Positions 26,391 through 39,162 are shown, counted from the first letter of the stretch. The stretch is 64,000 bases of DNA from Inhella gelatinilytica (GCF_016093295.1 NZ_JAEDAL010000005.1:124001-188000); one strand, 5' to 3'. Numbers and translations: made by a program. Notes: a model not told the origin generated them from the sequence alone.

Positions 26391-27731
26391 ATGAGCCTGG
26401 TGTTTCCCCACACTTTCGTTCCCTGGTTTCGCGCGGTCGCGCCCTATATCCACGCCTACCGGGGGGAAACCTTTGTGGTGGGCATGGCGGGGGAAATGAT
26501 TGCCGCCGGGAAACTCAACGTGTTCGCGCAAGATTTGGCGTTGATGCATGCCATGGGGATCCGGATCGTGCTGGTCCATGGCTTTCGTCCGCAGGTGGAC
26601 GAGCAGTTGCGACTAAAAAATCACCCTGCGCGGCACTATCGCGGGCAGCGCATCACTGACGCCATCGCCTTGGACTGCGCTCAGGAGGCAGCCGGGCAGC
26701 TGCGCTTTGAGATTGAGGCCGCGTTCAGTCAGGGGCTGCCCAACACCCCCATGGCCAATGCGACGCTGCGGGTGGTTTCGGGCAATTTTTTGACAGCCAA
26801 GCCCATCGGGATCATCGATGGCATCGACCACGAGCACAGCGGCTACGTGCGACGGGTCGAGGGCGTGGCCATTCAGCGCGCGCTGGACTCGGGGGCCATC
26901 GTGCTGCTGTCTCCCTTCGGTTTTTCGCCGACCGGTGAGGCCTTCAATCTGGCCATGGAGGATGTTGCGACCCAGACGGCCATCGCCTTGCAAGCCGACA
27001 AGCTAATCTTCATGACCGAAACCCCCGGCATTCACGAACAGCCGGATGACCCGTCCAGCGCCGTGGACACTGAGCTGGCTCTGGCCGACGCCGAGCGGCT
27101 GCTCGCACGTTGGCCCGAGCCGGCCTTGCCCACCGACCCCGGCTTTTATTTGCGCCACTGCGTGAAGGCCTGTCGTGCGGGGGTGGATCGCTCCCACATC
27201 CTGCCCTTCATTGTGGACGGCGCCCTGCTGCAAGAGGTGTACACCCACGATGGCATTGGCACCATGGTGGTCGATGAGAAGCTTGAAAGCCTGCGGGAGG
27301 CCAACAGCGACGATGTCTCGTCCATCATTGCGCTGATCGAACCCTTCGAGCGCGAAGGGGTCTTGGTGAAGCGCGACCGTACAGAAATCGAACGCGATGT
27401 CGAGCTGTACACGGTGATCGAGCACGATGGCGTGATCTTTGGCTGCGCGGCGCTCTACCCCTACGTGGAAGCCGGCACCGCCGAGATGGCCGCCCTGACC
27501 GTCAGCCCCCAGTCGCAATCGCAAGGTGACGGCGAACGCCTGCTCAAACGCGTCGAACAACGCGCCAAGGCGCAGGGTCTGAAATCCATCTTTGTCCTGA
27601 CCACTCGCACCATGCATTGGTTCATCAAGCGGGGCTTTCAAGTCGTCGACCCCGAGTGGTTACCCGAAGAACGCAAGCGCAAATACAACTGGGACCGTCG
27701 ATCCCAAGTCCTGGTCAAACACCTGGTTTGA
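26391..27731 (+). CDS. argA: Amino-acid N-acetyltransferase (N-acetylglutamate synthase)
   Basis: A 446-residue enzyme that acetylates glutamate with acetyl-CoA, the first step of arginine synthesis. The N-terminal amino-acid-kinase-like domain (ETFVVGMAGEMIAAGKLNVFAQDLALMHAMGIRIVLVHG) binds arginine for feedback control. The C-terminal GNAT domain begins near residue 300 (DDVSSIIALIEPFEREGVLVKRDR) and contains LTVSPQSQSQGDGERLLKRVE. The two-domain layout and length match classical ArgA. The start MSLVFPHTFV is typical of the family. With argH this makes two arginine genes in the window, though they are 11 kb apart. Confidence 0.96.
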   Translation: MSLVFPHTFVPWFRAVAPYIHAYRGETFVVGMAGEMIAAGKLNVFAQDLALMHAMGIRIVLVHGFRPQVDEQLRLKNHPARHYRGQRITDAIALDCAQEAAGQLRFEIEAAFSQGLPNTPMANATLRVVSGNFLTAKPIGIIDGIDHEHSGYVRRVEGVAIQRALDSGAIVLLSPFGFSPTGEAFNLAMEDVATQTAIALQADKLIFMTETPGIHEQPDDPSSAVDTELALADAERLLARWPEPALPTDPGFYLRHCVKACRAGVDRSHILPFIVDGALLQEVYTHDGIGTMVVDEKLESLREANSDDVSSIIALIEPFEREGVLVKRDRTEIERDVELYTVIEHDGVIFGCAALYPYVEAGTAEMAALTVSPQSQSQGDGERLLKRVEQRAKAQGLKSIFVLTTRTMHWFIKRGFQVVDPEWLPEERKRKYNWDRRSQVLVKHLV

Positions 27732-27785
27732 TCCAGCCGCTACAGTCGCGCCCGTTTCAATGTCCCGTGAAGGCAGGAGGTCCCC

Positions 27786-28064
27786 ATGGCCCGCACCGTT
27801 CAATGCGTTTATTTGAAAAAAGAGGCTGAGGGCCTCGACTTTCCGCCTTACCCCGCGCACACCCCGTTGGGCCAGCGGATCTGGAATGAGGTCAGCAAGG
27901 AGGCGTGGGGGGCCTGGGTCAAGCACCAGACTATGCTGGTCAACGAAAACCGGCTGAACTTGGCGGACCAGCGCGCCCGGCAGTACCTCGCCCGGCAAAT
28001 GGAGCAATTTCTTTTTGACGGGGGTGCGGAAGCGCCCGCTGGCTACGTTCCACCCGCAGCCTGA
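27786..28064 (+). CDS. yggX: Fe(2+)-trafficking protein YggX
   Basis: A 92-residue cytoplasmic protein that protects iron-sulfur clusters and is linked to iron handling under oxidative stress. It begins [21 protein letters not shown] with the conserved cysteine at position 7, and contains the family stretches [21 protein letters not shown] and [19 protein letters not shown] strong AGGAGG ribosome-binding site lies eight or so bases before the ATG. It sits between argA and an iron-binding protein gene, a context fitting iron metabolism. Confidence 0.95.
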   Translation: MARTVQCVYLKKEAEGLDFPPYPAHTPLGQRIWNEVSKEAWGAWVKHQTMLVNENRLNLADQRARQYLARQMEQFLFDGGAEAPAGYVPPAA

Positions 28065-28115
28065 GCGCACGCCAGGTGCCGAAGGCGGAGCAAAAAGTAG
28101 AGTTTGAGTTAACGC

Positions 28116-28136
28116 AAACGCGAACAATTCTTATTT
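28116..28136 (-). promoter_or_regulatory. Candidate Fur box upstream of the Fe(III)-binding protein gene
   Basis: On the minus strand the bases read AAATAAGAATTGTTCGCGTTT, close to Fur sites of the form AATGAGAATNATTCGCATT in Proteobacteria. The element lies 43 bases before the ATG of the iron-binding protein gene, a suitable place for iron repression. The call rests on pattern similarity only. Confidence 0.5.
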
Positions 28137-28178
28137 GATAAACTTCAGGGCATCGCATCCCGCCGCTTTGGAGTTTTC

Positions 28179-29210
28179 ATGCTTCGCGCTACCGCCCACC
28201 TCACCGCCCTGCTTGCCCTTGCCGCATCGGCTCATGCTCAGGACACGGTTCTCAATCTGTACTCTGCCCGTCACTACCAGACGGATGAGGCGCTCTACGC
28301 CAATTTCACCAAGGCCACGGGCATCAAGATCAACCGCATTGAAGCGGACGACGCTGGCATCCTTCAGCGCCTGAAAACCGAAGGGGCCGCCGGCCCGGCG
28401 GACGTGATCCTGCTCGTGGACGCCGCGCGACTGGACCAGGCGGAACGCGATGGCCTGTTTCAACCCTTCAAGTCAGCCGTTCTTGACCAGCGCATCCCGG
28501 TTCAGTACCGGGCAACCGCCAGTGCCCAAGGCAGCGCGTGGTATGGCTACTCCACCCGCGCCCGCCTGATTGTGTTCAACAAAGCGGCGGTCAAGCGCGA
28601 GGATGTCACCCGCTACGAAGATCTGGCCGACCCCAAACTCAGGGGCAAGGTCTGCACCCGCTCCGGCTCGCATCCCTACAACCTGTCGCTGTTTTCTAGC
28701 TTGCATGAGCGAATGGGCGAAGTTGCCGTCGAAAAGTGGCTGAGCGGCGTTGTGACCAATATGGCCCGAGCCCCCAAAGGGGGAGATACCGATCAGATCA
28801 AAGCCGTCGCCAGCGGCGAATGTCAGGTGGCGCTGACCAACAGCTATTACTTGGCACGCCTGATGCTCTCCAAGAAACCCGAGGATCAAGCGGTGGTCGA
28901 CCAGATTGGGTATGTCATGCCCAACCAGCGCGACCAAGGTACCCACATGAACATTGCTGGCGGTGCCATGGCGCGCCACGCCAAAAATCGAGACGCGGCC
29001 CAGCGTTTTTTGGAATATTTGGCCAGTGATGCCGCGCAGCGGTATTTTGCCGAGGGCAACAACGAGTGGCCGGTGGTGAATGCTGTGCGCACCGAAAACC
29101 CGGCATTGCGTGCCATTGGTGAATTCAAGACAGAATCCATTCCATTGGCCCGAGTTGCCGCCCACCTCGGAAACGTTCAGAAAATGCTGGACCGCGTTGG
29201 GTATAAGTAA
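28179..29210 (+). CDS. Fe(III) ABC transporter periplasmic binding protein (FutA/FbpA-like)
   Basis: A 343-residue periplasmic ferric-ion-binding protein. The signal peptide is residues 1-20 (ending SAHA). The mature start TVLNLYSARHYQTDEALYANF is the FutA-type motif carrying one iron ligand. The tyrosines in AWYGYS and LTNSYYLARL match the others. The fold and length are those of the FutA/AfuA group. The usual permease and ATPase genes do not follow; the next gene is H-NS. It is therefore an orphan binding protein that must work with a transporter encoded elsewhere. A Fur-like box upstream fits iron control. Confidence 0.9.
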   Translation: MLRATAHLTALLALAASAHAQDTVLNLYSARHYQTDEALYANFTKATGIKINRIEADDAGILQRLKTEGAAGPADVILLVDAARLDQAERDGLFQPFKSAVLDQRIPVQYRATASAQGSAWYGYSTRARLIVFNKAAVKREDVTRYEDLADPKLRGKVCTRSGSHPYNLSLFSSLHERMGEVAVEKWLSGVVTNMARAPKGGDTDQIKAVASGECQVALTNSYYLARLMLSKKPEDQAVVDQIGYVMPNQRDQGTHMNIAGGAMARHAKNRDAAQRFLEYLASDAAQRYFAEGNNEWPVVNAVRTENPALRAIGEFKTESIPLARVAAHLGNVQKMLDRVGYK

Positions 29211-29309
29211 CTATCCGCCATTGCCCGAATTCAATTCTTGGTTATGATGCGCCCGACGCTGTGAAGTTATGCGGCGGATTTCATACCGACAACCAGCCGA
29301 GGTGGCAAC

Positions 29310-29609
29310 GTGGCAACCCTCCAAGAATTGATGGCGCAACGCGCCGCTTTGGATCAGCAGATTGCGGAAACCAAAGACCGTGAACGCAGCGATGCCCTCG
29401 CAAAAGTTCGCACCCTGATGTCTGAATATGGTTTGACCGTGGCCGATCTGGCGGCTCCGCGTCGAGGCCCCGTCAAGGGCCAGTCCAAGGTCGCGGCGAA
29501 ATATCGCAACCAAGCCACGGGCGAGACCTGGAGTGGCCGAGGGTTGCAGCCCAAATGGCTCAAGGCGGCATTGGCCGGCGGCGCCAAGTTGGAAGATTTT
29601 TCGGTTTAA
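29310..29609 (+). CDS. H-NS family nucleoid protein
   Basis: A 99-residue H-NS/BpH3-type DNA-binding protein that bridges AT-rich DNA and silences genes. The N-terminal half is a short oligomerisation coiled coil (LQELMAQRAALDQQIAETKDRERSDALAKVRTLM). The C-terminal DNA-binding motif is YRNQATGETWSGRGLQPKWLKAAL. A GTG at 29310 is the start, preceded by a GAGG element. A nearby GTG at 29302 is out of frame. It occupies the place directly before dnaG, where rpsU often lies. Confidence 0.92.
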   Translation: MATLQELMAQRAALDQQIAETKDRERSDALAKVRTLMSEYGLTVADLAAPRRGPVKGQSKVAAKYRNQATGETWSGRGLQPKWLKAALAGGAKLEDFSV

Positions 29610-29651
29610 TCGACCTCGCCGCCCAGGCGGCGAAGCACAAATGTTCGACAA

Positions 29652-29668
29652 GGCGGCACCGAGCCGCC
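29652..29668 (+). repeat. Short hairpin GGCGGC-ACCGA-GCCGCC
   Basis: A perfect six-base stem with a five-base loop lies between the H-NS stop and the terminator at 29672. It may strengthen 3' processing or termination of the H-NS mRNA. It has no T-run of its own. Confidence 0.5.
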
Positions 29669-29671
29669 ATG

Positions 29672-29706
29672 ACACCTGCCGCTCGTGCTGAGTCGCAGGT
29701 GTTTTT
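29672..29706 (+). terminator. Rho-independent terminator after the H-NS gene
   Basis: The stem ACACCTGC (29672-29679) pairs with GCAGGTGT (29695-29702), followed by a run of T. It separates the H-NS transcript from dnaG, whose GTG start is 25 bases downstream. Confidence 0.8.
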
Positions 29707-29730
29707 CTATTTGGCGCCTACACTGACAGC

Positions 29731-31554
29731 GTGATCCCGCCCGAGTTCGTTCAGCAACTGTTGAGCCGCCTGGACATTGTCGAGGTGGTGGGCGCCCACA
29801 TCAGCCTGAAAAAGTCTGGGGCCAGCTACAAAGGCCTGTGCCCTTTTCACGGCGAAAAAACCCCGAGTTTTCACGTCAGCGCCACGCGTCAAACCTATCA
29901 CTGTTTTGGTTGTGGGGTTCATGGCGACGCCATTCGTTTCCTTTGCGATCACCTGGGCCTTTCTTTCATCGAAGCGGTTCAAGACCTTTCTCGGCGCGTG
30001 GGCCTGGACGTGCCCGACGATCGACGGTCCGCTGAGGAGCGCGAGCAGGCACAAAAAAAGAAGGCTGAACAGCGCGACCTGTCCGAACTTTTGGATCAGG
30101 CAGCCAGTTATTACCGACAGCAGCTCAAAACAGCGCCGGCCGCCATCGAATACTTAAAGGGACGGGGCCTGAGCGGCGTCATCGCTGCCCAGTTCGGGTT
30201 GGGGTATGCCCCGAAAGGATGGCGTGGGCTTTCACGTTGTTTTTCGGACTATGCCGACGCCCAACTCGAGGCGGCGGGTTTGGTCATCGTCAGTGAGGAT
30301 CGCAAAGACGAGGACGGGGCGCCCCGGCGGTACGACCGGTTTCGCGATCGGGTCATGTTTCCAATTCGCAATGTCGCGGGCGCGGTCATCGGGTTTGGTG
30401 GACGGGTTCTGGACCATGGCGAGCCGAAATACCTGAATTCCCCCGAGACCCCGGTGTTTATCAAGGGGCAAGAGCTCTATGGACTTTATGAGGCGCGCGC
30501 GGCCATTCGCCGGGCGGGCTATGCCCTGGTGGTCGAGGGCTATATGGACGTTGTTGCTCTGGCCCAATTTGGCATTGGGCAGGCCGTCGCCACCCTGGGG
30601 ACCGCCTGCTCGGTTGAGCACGTTCACAAACTTTTTCGCTTTACCGATCAAATCGTCTTTAGCTTTGATGGCGATGCGGCCGGGCGCAAGGCCGCGGAAC
30701 GGGCGCTGACGGCCGCCCTTCCCCACCTCACGGCGACCCGTCAAGTCCGGTTTTTGTTCTTGCCCCCCGAGCACGACCCCGATTCGTTCGTGCGAGCGGA
30801 GGGGCGTGAAGCGTTCGAGCGGGCCTCGGCTGACGCGATGCCCCTGTCCAGTTTTCTGATCGAAGTGGCGAGCCATCAATGCCGCCTGGACACACCCGAG
30901 GGCCGCGCCCGCTTTTTGCAGCAAGCCCAATCTCTGTGGTCCCCCCTGCCCGAAGGCGGGCTCAAACAGCAAATGGCGGGTGAATTGGCCCACCGCGCCA
31001 AGCTCTCCAAGGAGGAGTTGCTGAGTCAGTGGCAAGGCTTCGCGGCGGTTCCGGAGCGAAACGCCCCGCCTGAATCACCCGTGCCGGGCGGGGCCAATCC
31101 CAACGCCCGAGAAACCCGATGGTTGCCCCGCAAGGATCGCAAGGCCGCGCCAGGCAAGCTTCAGCCCCTTTCGCCCCCGTCCCCCGAAGACCGACTGGTT
31201 CGCGCCATGCTGGTCAACGCAGCAGCCTGGGCCCAACTCAGCACAGAGACCCACACGCAGCTGACTGACCGCCCCGGGCCCCATGCCGCTGTGCTGGCGT
31301 GGCTGGATCGACAAACCACGGAGCACGGCCCCTTGGCCTGGGCTGAGCTGCGCGCCCGCCTTGCAGAGGACCCGGAGTGCACGGTCTGGCTTCAGCAGCG
31401 TCCCGCGCTCGCCCTTGAGCATTTGGACGAAGCCGCGAGTCTGGACTGGCCAGCCGACGAATTGCAGCGCCTCGTTCAAGCCGTGCTGCAGAGCCGGCTG
31501 GATCTCACCGCCATCTTGGGCCGCCCCGCCGCCAAGCTGCGCTTGGACACGTGA
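29731..31554 (+). CDS. dnaG: DNA primase
   Basis: A 607-residue primase that makes RNA primers at the replication fork with DnaB. The N-terminal CHC2 zinc finger has C37, H40, C58 and C61. The catalytic TOPRIM domain is at about residues 260-345 (ALVVEGYMDVVALAQFG, then VFSFDGDAAGRKAAERAL). The C-terminal helicase-binding domain covers the last 150 residues. The start is a GTG at 29731 giving MIPPEFVQQLLSRLDIVEVV, the conserved N-terminus. It lies directly upstream of rpoD, the usual macromolecular-synthesis order, but without rpsU. Confidence 0.97.
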   Translation: MIPPEFVQQLLSRLDIVEVVGAHISLKKSGASYKGLCPFHGEKTPSFHVSATRQTYHCFGCGVHGDAIRFLCDHLGLSFIEAVQDLSRRVGLDVPDDRRSAEEREQAQKKKAEQRDLSELLDQAASYYRQQLKTAPAAIEYLKGRGLSGVIAAQFGLGYAPKGWRGLSRCFSDYADAQLEAAGLVIVSEDRKDEDGAPRRYDRFRDRVMFPIRNVAGAVIGFGGRVLDHGEPKYLNSPETPVFIKGQELYGLYEARAAIRRAGYALVVEGYMDVVALAQFGIGQAVATLGTACSVEHVHKLFRFTDQIVFSFDGDAAGRKAAERALTAALPHLTATRQVRFLFLPPEHDPDSFVRAEGREAFERASADAMPLSSFLIEVASHQCRLDTPEGRARFLQQAQSLWSPLPEGGLKQQMAGELAHRAKLSKEELLSQWQGFAAVPERNAPPESPVPGGANPNARETRWLPRKDRKAAPGKLQPLSPPSPEDRLVRAMLVNAAAWAQLSTETHTQLTDRPGPHAAVLAWLDRQTTEHGPLAWAELRARLAEDPECTVWLQQRPALALEHLDEAASLDWPADELQRLVQAVLQSRLDLTAILGRPAAKLRLDT

Positions 31555-31560
31555 AGCACC

Positions 31561-31588
31561 TTTAAATTGGCCAGTTCGACGGTAAAAT
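31561..31588 (+). promoter_or_regulatory. Candidate sigma-70 promoter for rpoD
   Basis: TTTAAA at 31561-31566 and TAAAAT at 31583-31588 are separated by 16 bases, just after the dnaG stop. The -10 element is good (five of six) and the -35 fair (four of six). The leader to rpoD would be about 100 bases. Confidence 0.4.
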
Positions 31589-31692
31589 AGAGGGTTTGCT
31601 GAGAACAACGTTCGCGGAGTGCAAAAGCCAGGCATGTGAGACCCGGTTGCGCCCCCTTGCGTTCGGCGCCCCATTCGCTCCAAAGGACTTGC

Positions 31693-33909
<2,217 letters not shown>

Positions 33910-33948
33910 AGGCAGACCCCGGCGGGTGGACGGAACACCAACGGATCA

Positions 33949-33973
33949 GCCGGGCCTCGGGCCCGGCTTTTTT
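33949..33973 (+). terminator. Rho-independent terminator of rpoD
   Basis: GCCGGGC (33949-33955) pairs with GCCCGGC (33961-33967) around a five-base loop and is followed by six T. It ends the dnaG-rpoD unit before the cyclase-FHA gene. Confidence 0.9.
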
Positions 33974-34038
33974 GTGCGTCCCCCAATTGTTCAGCCCCTA
34001 AACTCGCACCTCTTCGACTCCTTGTCGTCCCTGCGTCA

Positions 34039-34980
34039 ATGACCCAAACCCGCCAGAGCGCAGTTGTCTTTGCCGATCTCCGCGGCAGCACCGCCCTCTT
34101 CGAAAGTTTGGGCAATGCAGAAGCCACCACCTTGGTGACCGCGGTCATTGACCGACTCCAGAACGCCATCGAAGGCGCAAAGGGTCGGGTGGTGAAGACG
34201 CTGGGCGACGGGCTGATGGCGGTCTGCGAAAAACCCTGCGATGCGCTGAACAGCGCCCAGGCGATGCACGACGCGCTGCTTCATCTGGGGCCGCTCCGCC
34301 CCGCCCATGCGCCCAATCGCCTCAAGCTGCAGGTGGCCATGAGTTACGGCGAAATCGTGGAGCTTCAAGGGGATTGCTTCGGCGACGCCGTCAACGTCGC
34401 GGCTCGACTTTTGGATCACGCAGGTGACCATGAAACCTTGGTGACCGAGGAATTTGTTGCGGCCCTCGCGGTCGACGACCGGTCGCGCTTTCGCAGTTTG
34501 GAGCACATCAATTTGCGCGGCCGAGCGGAGCCGGTTCACGTCCATGTTTTGCGGGGTGTCCAGCAAGCGCTGGATGCGCCACCCACGGAATTTGGGGATG
34601 CCCCCTTCCAACCCCAACGCCCCGAGGGCATCCGACTGACATGGCTGGGCAGCGAGCGGTTTTTCGACACCAGCCAGCTTCCCATCGTGCTGGGGCGCAG
34701 TGCCGACGCGGCGTTTTGCGTCACAGACACCCGTGTGAGTCGATCCCACGCTCGAATCGATTGGCATGCCGGCAGCTATGTACTCACCGACCTGAGCTTC
34801 AACGGCAGCTTCGTTCGCTTCAGTGGTAGTCAAGAAGTGGTGCCGCTGCGCCGCTCGGCCTGCACCCTGCATGGTTCCGGCAGTATTGGCCTGGGTGCCT
34901 CCCCCACCGATCTGGCGACCCCGGTGGTTCGCTTCGACGTGTTGCATTTCGCCGATACACAGCCCCATGCAAGGCCCTGA
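34039..34980 (+). CDS. Class III adenylate/guanylate cyclase with FHA domain
   Basis: A 313-residue cytoplasmic protein. Residues 1-175 are a class III nucleotide cyclase: metal aspartates D13 (FADLRGST) and D57 (KTLGDG), the substrate-specifying K53 and D116, and transition-state residues N119 and R123 in FGDAVNVAAR. K and D at those positions favour ATP, hence cAMP. Residues about 198-300 are an FHA phosphothreonine-binding domain (LGR 218-220, SRSH 234-237, N255). Such a fusion suggests cyclase activity tuned by protein phosphorylation. The start is an ATG at 34039. Its last 14 bases overlap hemH. Confidence 0.88.
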   Translation: MTQTRQSAVVFADLRGSTALFESLGNAEATTLVTAVIDRLQNAIEGAKGRVVKTLGDGLMAVCEKPCDALNSAQAMHDALLHLGPLRPAHAPNRLKLQVAMSYGEIVELQGDCFGDAVNVAARLLDHAGDHETLVTEEFVAALAVDDRSRFRSLEHINLRGRAEPVHVHVLRGVQQALDAPPTEFGDAPFQPQRPEGIRLTWLGSERFFDTSQLPIVLGRSADAAFCVTDTRVSRSHARIDWHAGSYVLTDLSFNGSFVRFSGSQEVVPLRRSACTLHGSGSIGLGASPTDLATPVVRFDVLHFADTQPHARP

Positions 34981-36016
34981 TTTGACGAGTCCCCCCGCCC
35001 GCCCGCCCCGCGTTGGCCTCTTGCTGTGCAATCTGGGGAGCCCAGATGCCCCTGAACCCCAAGCGGTTCGCCGCTATTTGGCCGAATTTTTGGCCGATCC
35101 CCGTGTTGTGGAGATACCGCCCCTGCTGTGGTGGCCCATCCTTCACGGCATTATTTTGCGGGTTCGGCCGGGCAAGAGTGCCGCCAAATACCAGTCAATT
35201 TGGATGGCAGAAGGCTCGCCCCTCAAGGTGTACACCGAGCGCCAGGCCAAATACCTGCGGGGCGCACTGGGAGAGCGGGGGTTGGCTGTCAACGTCGAAT
35301 GGGCCATGCGCTATGGCAACCCCAGCATTGCCGAGGGATTGGAGCGACTGACATCGGCCGGCGCTGAACACGTCTTGGTGTTCAACGCGTACCCACAGTA
35401 CTGCGCCGCCACCTGTGCCAGCGTGATGGACGCGGTGACCGACTGGCTGCGCAAGCGGCGCGCTCAGCCTGAAATCCGAGTTCTGCAAAGCTATTTTGAC
35501 CACCCCGCCTACATCCAAGCCCTGGTGAGCAGCGTTCGCGCCCATTGGCAGCGAGAAGGGTCCACAGGCCAACATCTGCTGATGAGCTTTCATGGCATGC
35601 CGGAGCGCACCCGGCAGTTGGGCGACCCTTACCACGACCAGTGCCAGGCGACCGCCCGAGCGCTGGCCGCGGCCTTGGACCTGCAGGACGGGGCGTGGAG
35701 CGTGGGCTTTCAAAGCCGCTTCGGCCCTGCCAAGTGGCTGGAACCCAGCACCGAGCAGCGCCTCCTGGCCCTGGGCCAGGCCCGCACGGCAACACTGGAC
35801 GTCATTTGCCCCGGTTTCGCTTCCGACTGCCTGGAAACCCTTGAAGAGATTGCCATGGAGGGCGCTGAGACCTTCCACGCGGCGGGGGGGGGCACCTTGC
35901 GGTACATCCCGGCCCTGAACGACAGCGGCGAGTCCCAGCGCCTGCTCGCGACCTTGGCGCAGCAGCATCTACAGGGCTGGCCCACATCCCTCCCCCCCCG
36001 CAACCACCCCGCATGA
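34967..36016 (+). CDS. hemH: Ferrochelatase
   Basis: A 349-residue enzyme that inserts Fe(II) into protoporphyrin IX, the last step of heme synthesis, at the inner membrane face. Conserved parts are VGLLLCNLGSPDAPEP, PQYCAATCASVMDAV, the active-site histidine segment SFHGMPERT and VICPGFASDCLETLEEI. The ATG at 34967 gives MQGPDLTSPP and overlaps the cyclase gene by 14 bases, so translation may be coupled. Its stop overlaps the hslR start (ATGA). Confidence 0.95.
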   Translation: MQGPDLTSPPARPPRVGLLLCNLGSPDAPEPQAVRRYLAEFLADPRVVEIPPLLWWPILHGIILRVRPGKSAAKYQSIWMAEGSPLKVYTERQAKYLRGALGERGLAVNVEWAMRYGNPSIAEGLERLTSAGAEHVLVFNAYPQYCAATCASVMDAVTDWLRKRRAQPEIRVLQSYFDHPAYIQALVSSVRAHWQREGSTGQHLLMSFHGMPERTRQLGDPYHDQCQATARALAAALDLQDGAWSVGFQSRFGPAKWLEPSTEQRLLALGQARTATLDVICPGFASDCLETLEEIAMEGAETFHAAGGGTLRYIPALNDSGESQRLLATLAQQHLQGWPTSLPPRNHPA

Positions 36017-36423
36017 AAGAGCTGCCCGCCGTGTTGCGCCTGGACAAGTGGCTGTGGGCCGCGCGTTTTTTTAAAACCCGCGCCTTGGCCGTTGAAGCCA
36101 TTGATCGACAACGGGTGCGCGTGAACGACCAACCGGCAAAACCCAGTCGAGACGTTCGGCCCGGTGACCGCATCGCCTTGACGCAGCCGGGCTGGGTTCG
36201 TGAAGTCGAAATTCTGGCCCTCTCGCTCACCCGCGGACCCGCCCCCGTGGCGCAGCTGCTGTATCGAGAAACCGAGGCCAGTCTGCGCGCTGCAGCCGAG
36301 GCCGCGGAGCGAAGACGGCTGGCGCCGGAGCCCGCCGCCAGCATCGAGCAAGGGCGGCCCACCAAACGAGACCGCCGAGCGCTCCAGGACTGGGATCGCT
36401 GGAGCGTCAGTTTGGAAAAATAG
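36013..36423 (+). CDS. hslR: Heat-shock protein 15 (S4-domain RNA-binding protein)
   Basis: A 136-residue S4-domain protein. In E. coli Hsp15 binds 50S subunits that carry a stranded peptidyl-tRNA and helps recycle them. The S4 fold is at residues 8-65 ([38 protein letters not shown]). A basic, charged C-terminal tail of about 50 residues follows. The start overlaps hemH by four bases. It lies just before the heat-shock genes grpE-dnaK-dnaJ. Confidence 0.93.
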   Translation: MKELPAVLRLDKWLWAARFFKTRALAVEAIDRQRVRVNDQPAKPSRDVRPGDRIALTQPGWVREVEILALSLTRGPAPVAQLLYRETEASLRAAAEAAERRRLAPEPAASIEQGRPTKRDRRALQDWDRWSVSLEK

Positions 36424-36426
36424 GCC

Positions 36427-36454
36427 CTTGAAATCTTCCGGCGCTGCCCCATCT
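36427..36454 (+). promoter_or_regulatory. Sigma-32 heat-shock promoter of grpE
   Basis: CTTGAA (36427-36432) and CCCCATCT (36447-36454) are separated by 14 bases, matching the RpoH consensus CTTGAA-N13-17-CCCCATNT. It starts right after the hslR stop and lies 55 bases before the grpE ATG. It supports heat induction of grpE and probably dnaK-dnaJ. No HrcA/CIRCE repeat was seen in this gap. Confidence 0.82.
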
Positions 36455-36508
36455 TTGAAGGCAGCCCCTTCGGCCCCTTGCTGGGCCTTCGTTTTTTCTG
36501 AGTCAACG

Positions 36509-37033
36509 ATGAACGCAGACAACCCCACGCCCGAGATGGATTCGGCCGCTTTCGGCGCCTCGACCGAGACCGCAGCGGACCCTGCGCAACAACTGGCCGC
36601 GCTGGAGGCCCGCCTCGTCGAGATGAGCGACGCCTACCTCCGCGCCAAAGCGGAAGGCGAGAACATTCGCCGCCGTGCCGATGAAGACAGCGCCAAGGCG
36701 CGAAAATTCGCCGTGGAGGCCTTTGCCGAGGCCATGCTGCCCGTGCTGGACAGTCTGGAAGCCGCCATTGCTCGACCCGACGCCACGCCCGAGCAGGTGC
36801 TCGAGGGCGTGCACGCCACCCGTCGCCAACTGGTGCAAGCCCTGGAGCGCAACAAGGTCGTGGAAATCAACCCTCCGGCGGGCCACAAGTTTGACCCCCA
36901 CCAGCACCAGGCCATCTCCATGGTGCCAGCGGATCAAGAGCCCAACACCGTCGTCATGGTGCTGCAAAAAGGCTTTTTGATTGCGGACCGGGTACTGCGA
37001 CCCGCTTTGGTCACCGTGTCTGCCCCAAAGTAA
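36509..37033 (+). CDS. grpE: Nucleotide exchange factor GrpE
   Basis: A 174-residue cochaperone that releases ADP from DnaK. A long helix ([32 protein letters not shown]) and the beta-domain signature [29 protein letters not shown] are present. The ATG at 36509 gives the acidic N-terminus [11 protein letters not shown]. It is the first gene of grpE-dnaK-dnaJ, with a sigma-32 promoter directly upstream. Confidence 0.96.
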   Translation: MNADNPTPEMDSAAFGASTETAADPAQQLAALEARLVEMSDAYLRAKAEGENIRRRADEDSAKARKFAVEAFAEAMLPVLDSLEAAIARPDATPEQVLEGVHATRRQLVQALERNKVVEINPPAGHKFDPHQHQAISMVPADQEPNTVVMVLQKGFLIADRVLRPALVTVSAPK

Positions 37034-37050
37034 ACAAAAGTCATGCCAAA

Positions 37051-37100
37051 GGGCTTGAAAAGCCCCACAGCGCACCCAGATATCCCGCAGAACCCCATCT
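37051..37100 (+). promoter_or_regulatory. grpE-dnaK spacer: hairpin and sigma-32 -10-like element
   Basis: GGGCTT-GAA-AAGCCC (37051-37065) forms a six-base stem and also contains CTTGAA. A perfect -10-type CCCCATCT lies at 37093-37100, but the distance from CTTGAA is 33 bases, too long for one sigma-32 promoter. The hairpin could be a weak attenuator, and the elements a diverged promoter. Function is uncertain. Confidence 0.35.
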
Positions 37101-37131
37101 GCACAGAAATTCAGCATTCAAGGAGCATTCC

Positions 37132-39090
<1,959 letters not shown>

Positions 39091-39112
39091 GCTGGCCCGG
39101 GCCTCTTCGCAC

Positions 39113-39139
39113 AGCCCGGGCGCCCCTGCCCGGGCTTTT
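39113..39139 (+). terminator. Terminator-like hairpin between dnaK and dnaJ
   Basis: AGCCCGGGC (39113-39121) pairs with GCCCGGGCT (39128-39136) around a six-base loop and is followed by TTTT. It probably reduces dnaJ expression relative to dnaK. The dnaJ ATG is 24 bases after it. Confidence 0.75.
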
Positions 39140-39162
39140 GACTTTCAAACCGCTCCCCTGCC

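Noticed and set aside
31656-31676. Possible sigma-32 promoter before rpoD (CTTGCG and CCCCATTC)
   Set aside because: The spacer is only seven bases, too short for RpoH.
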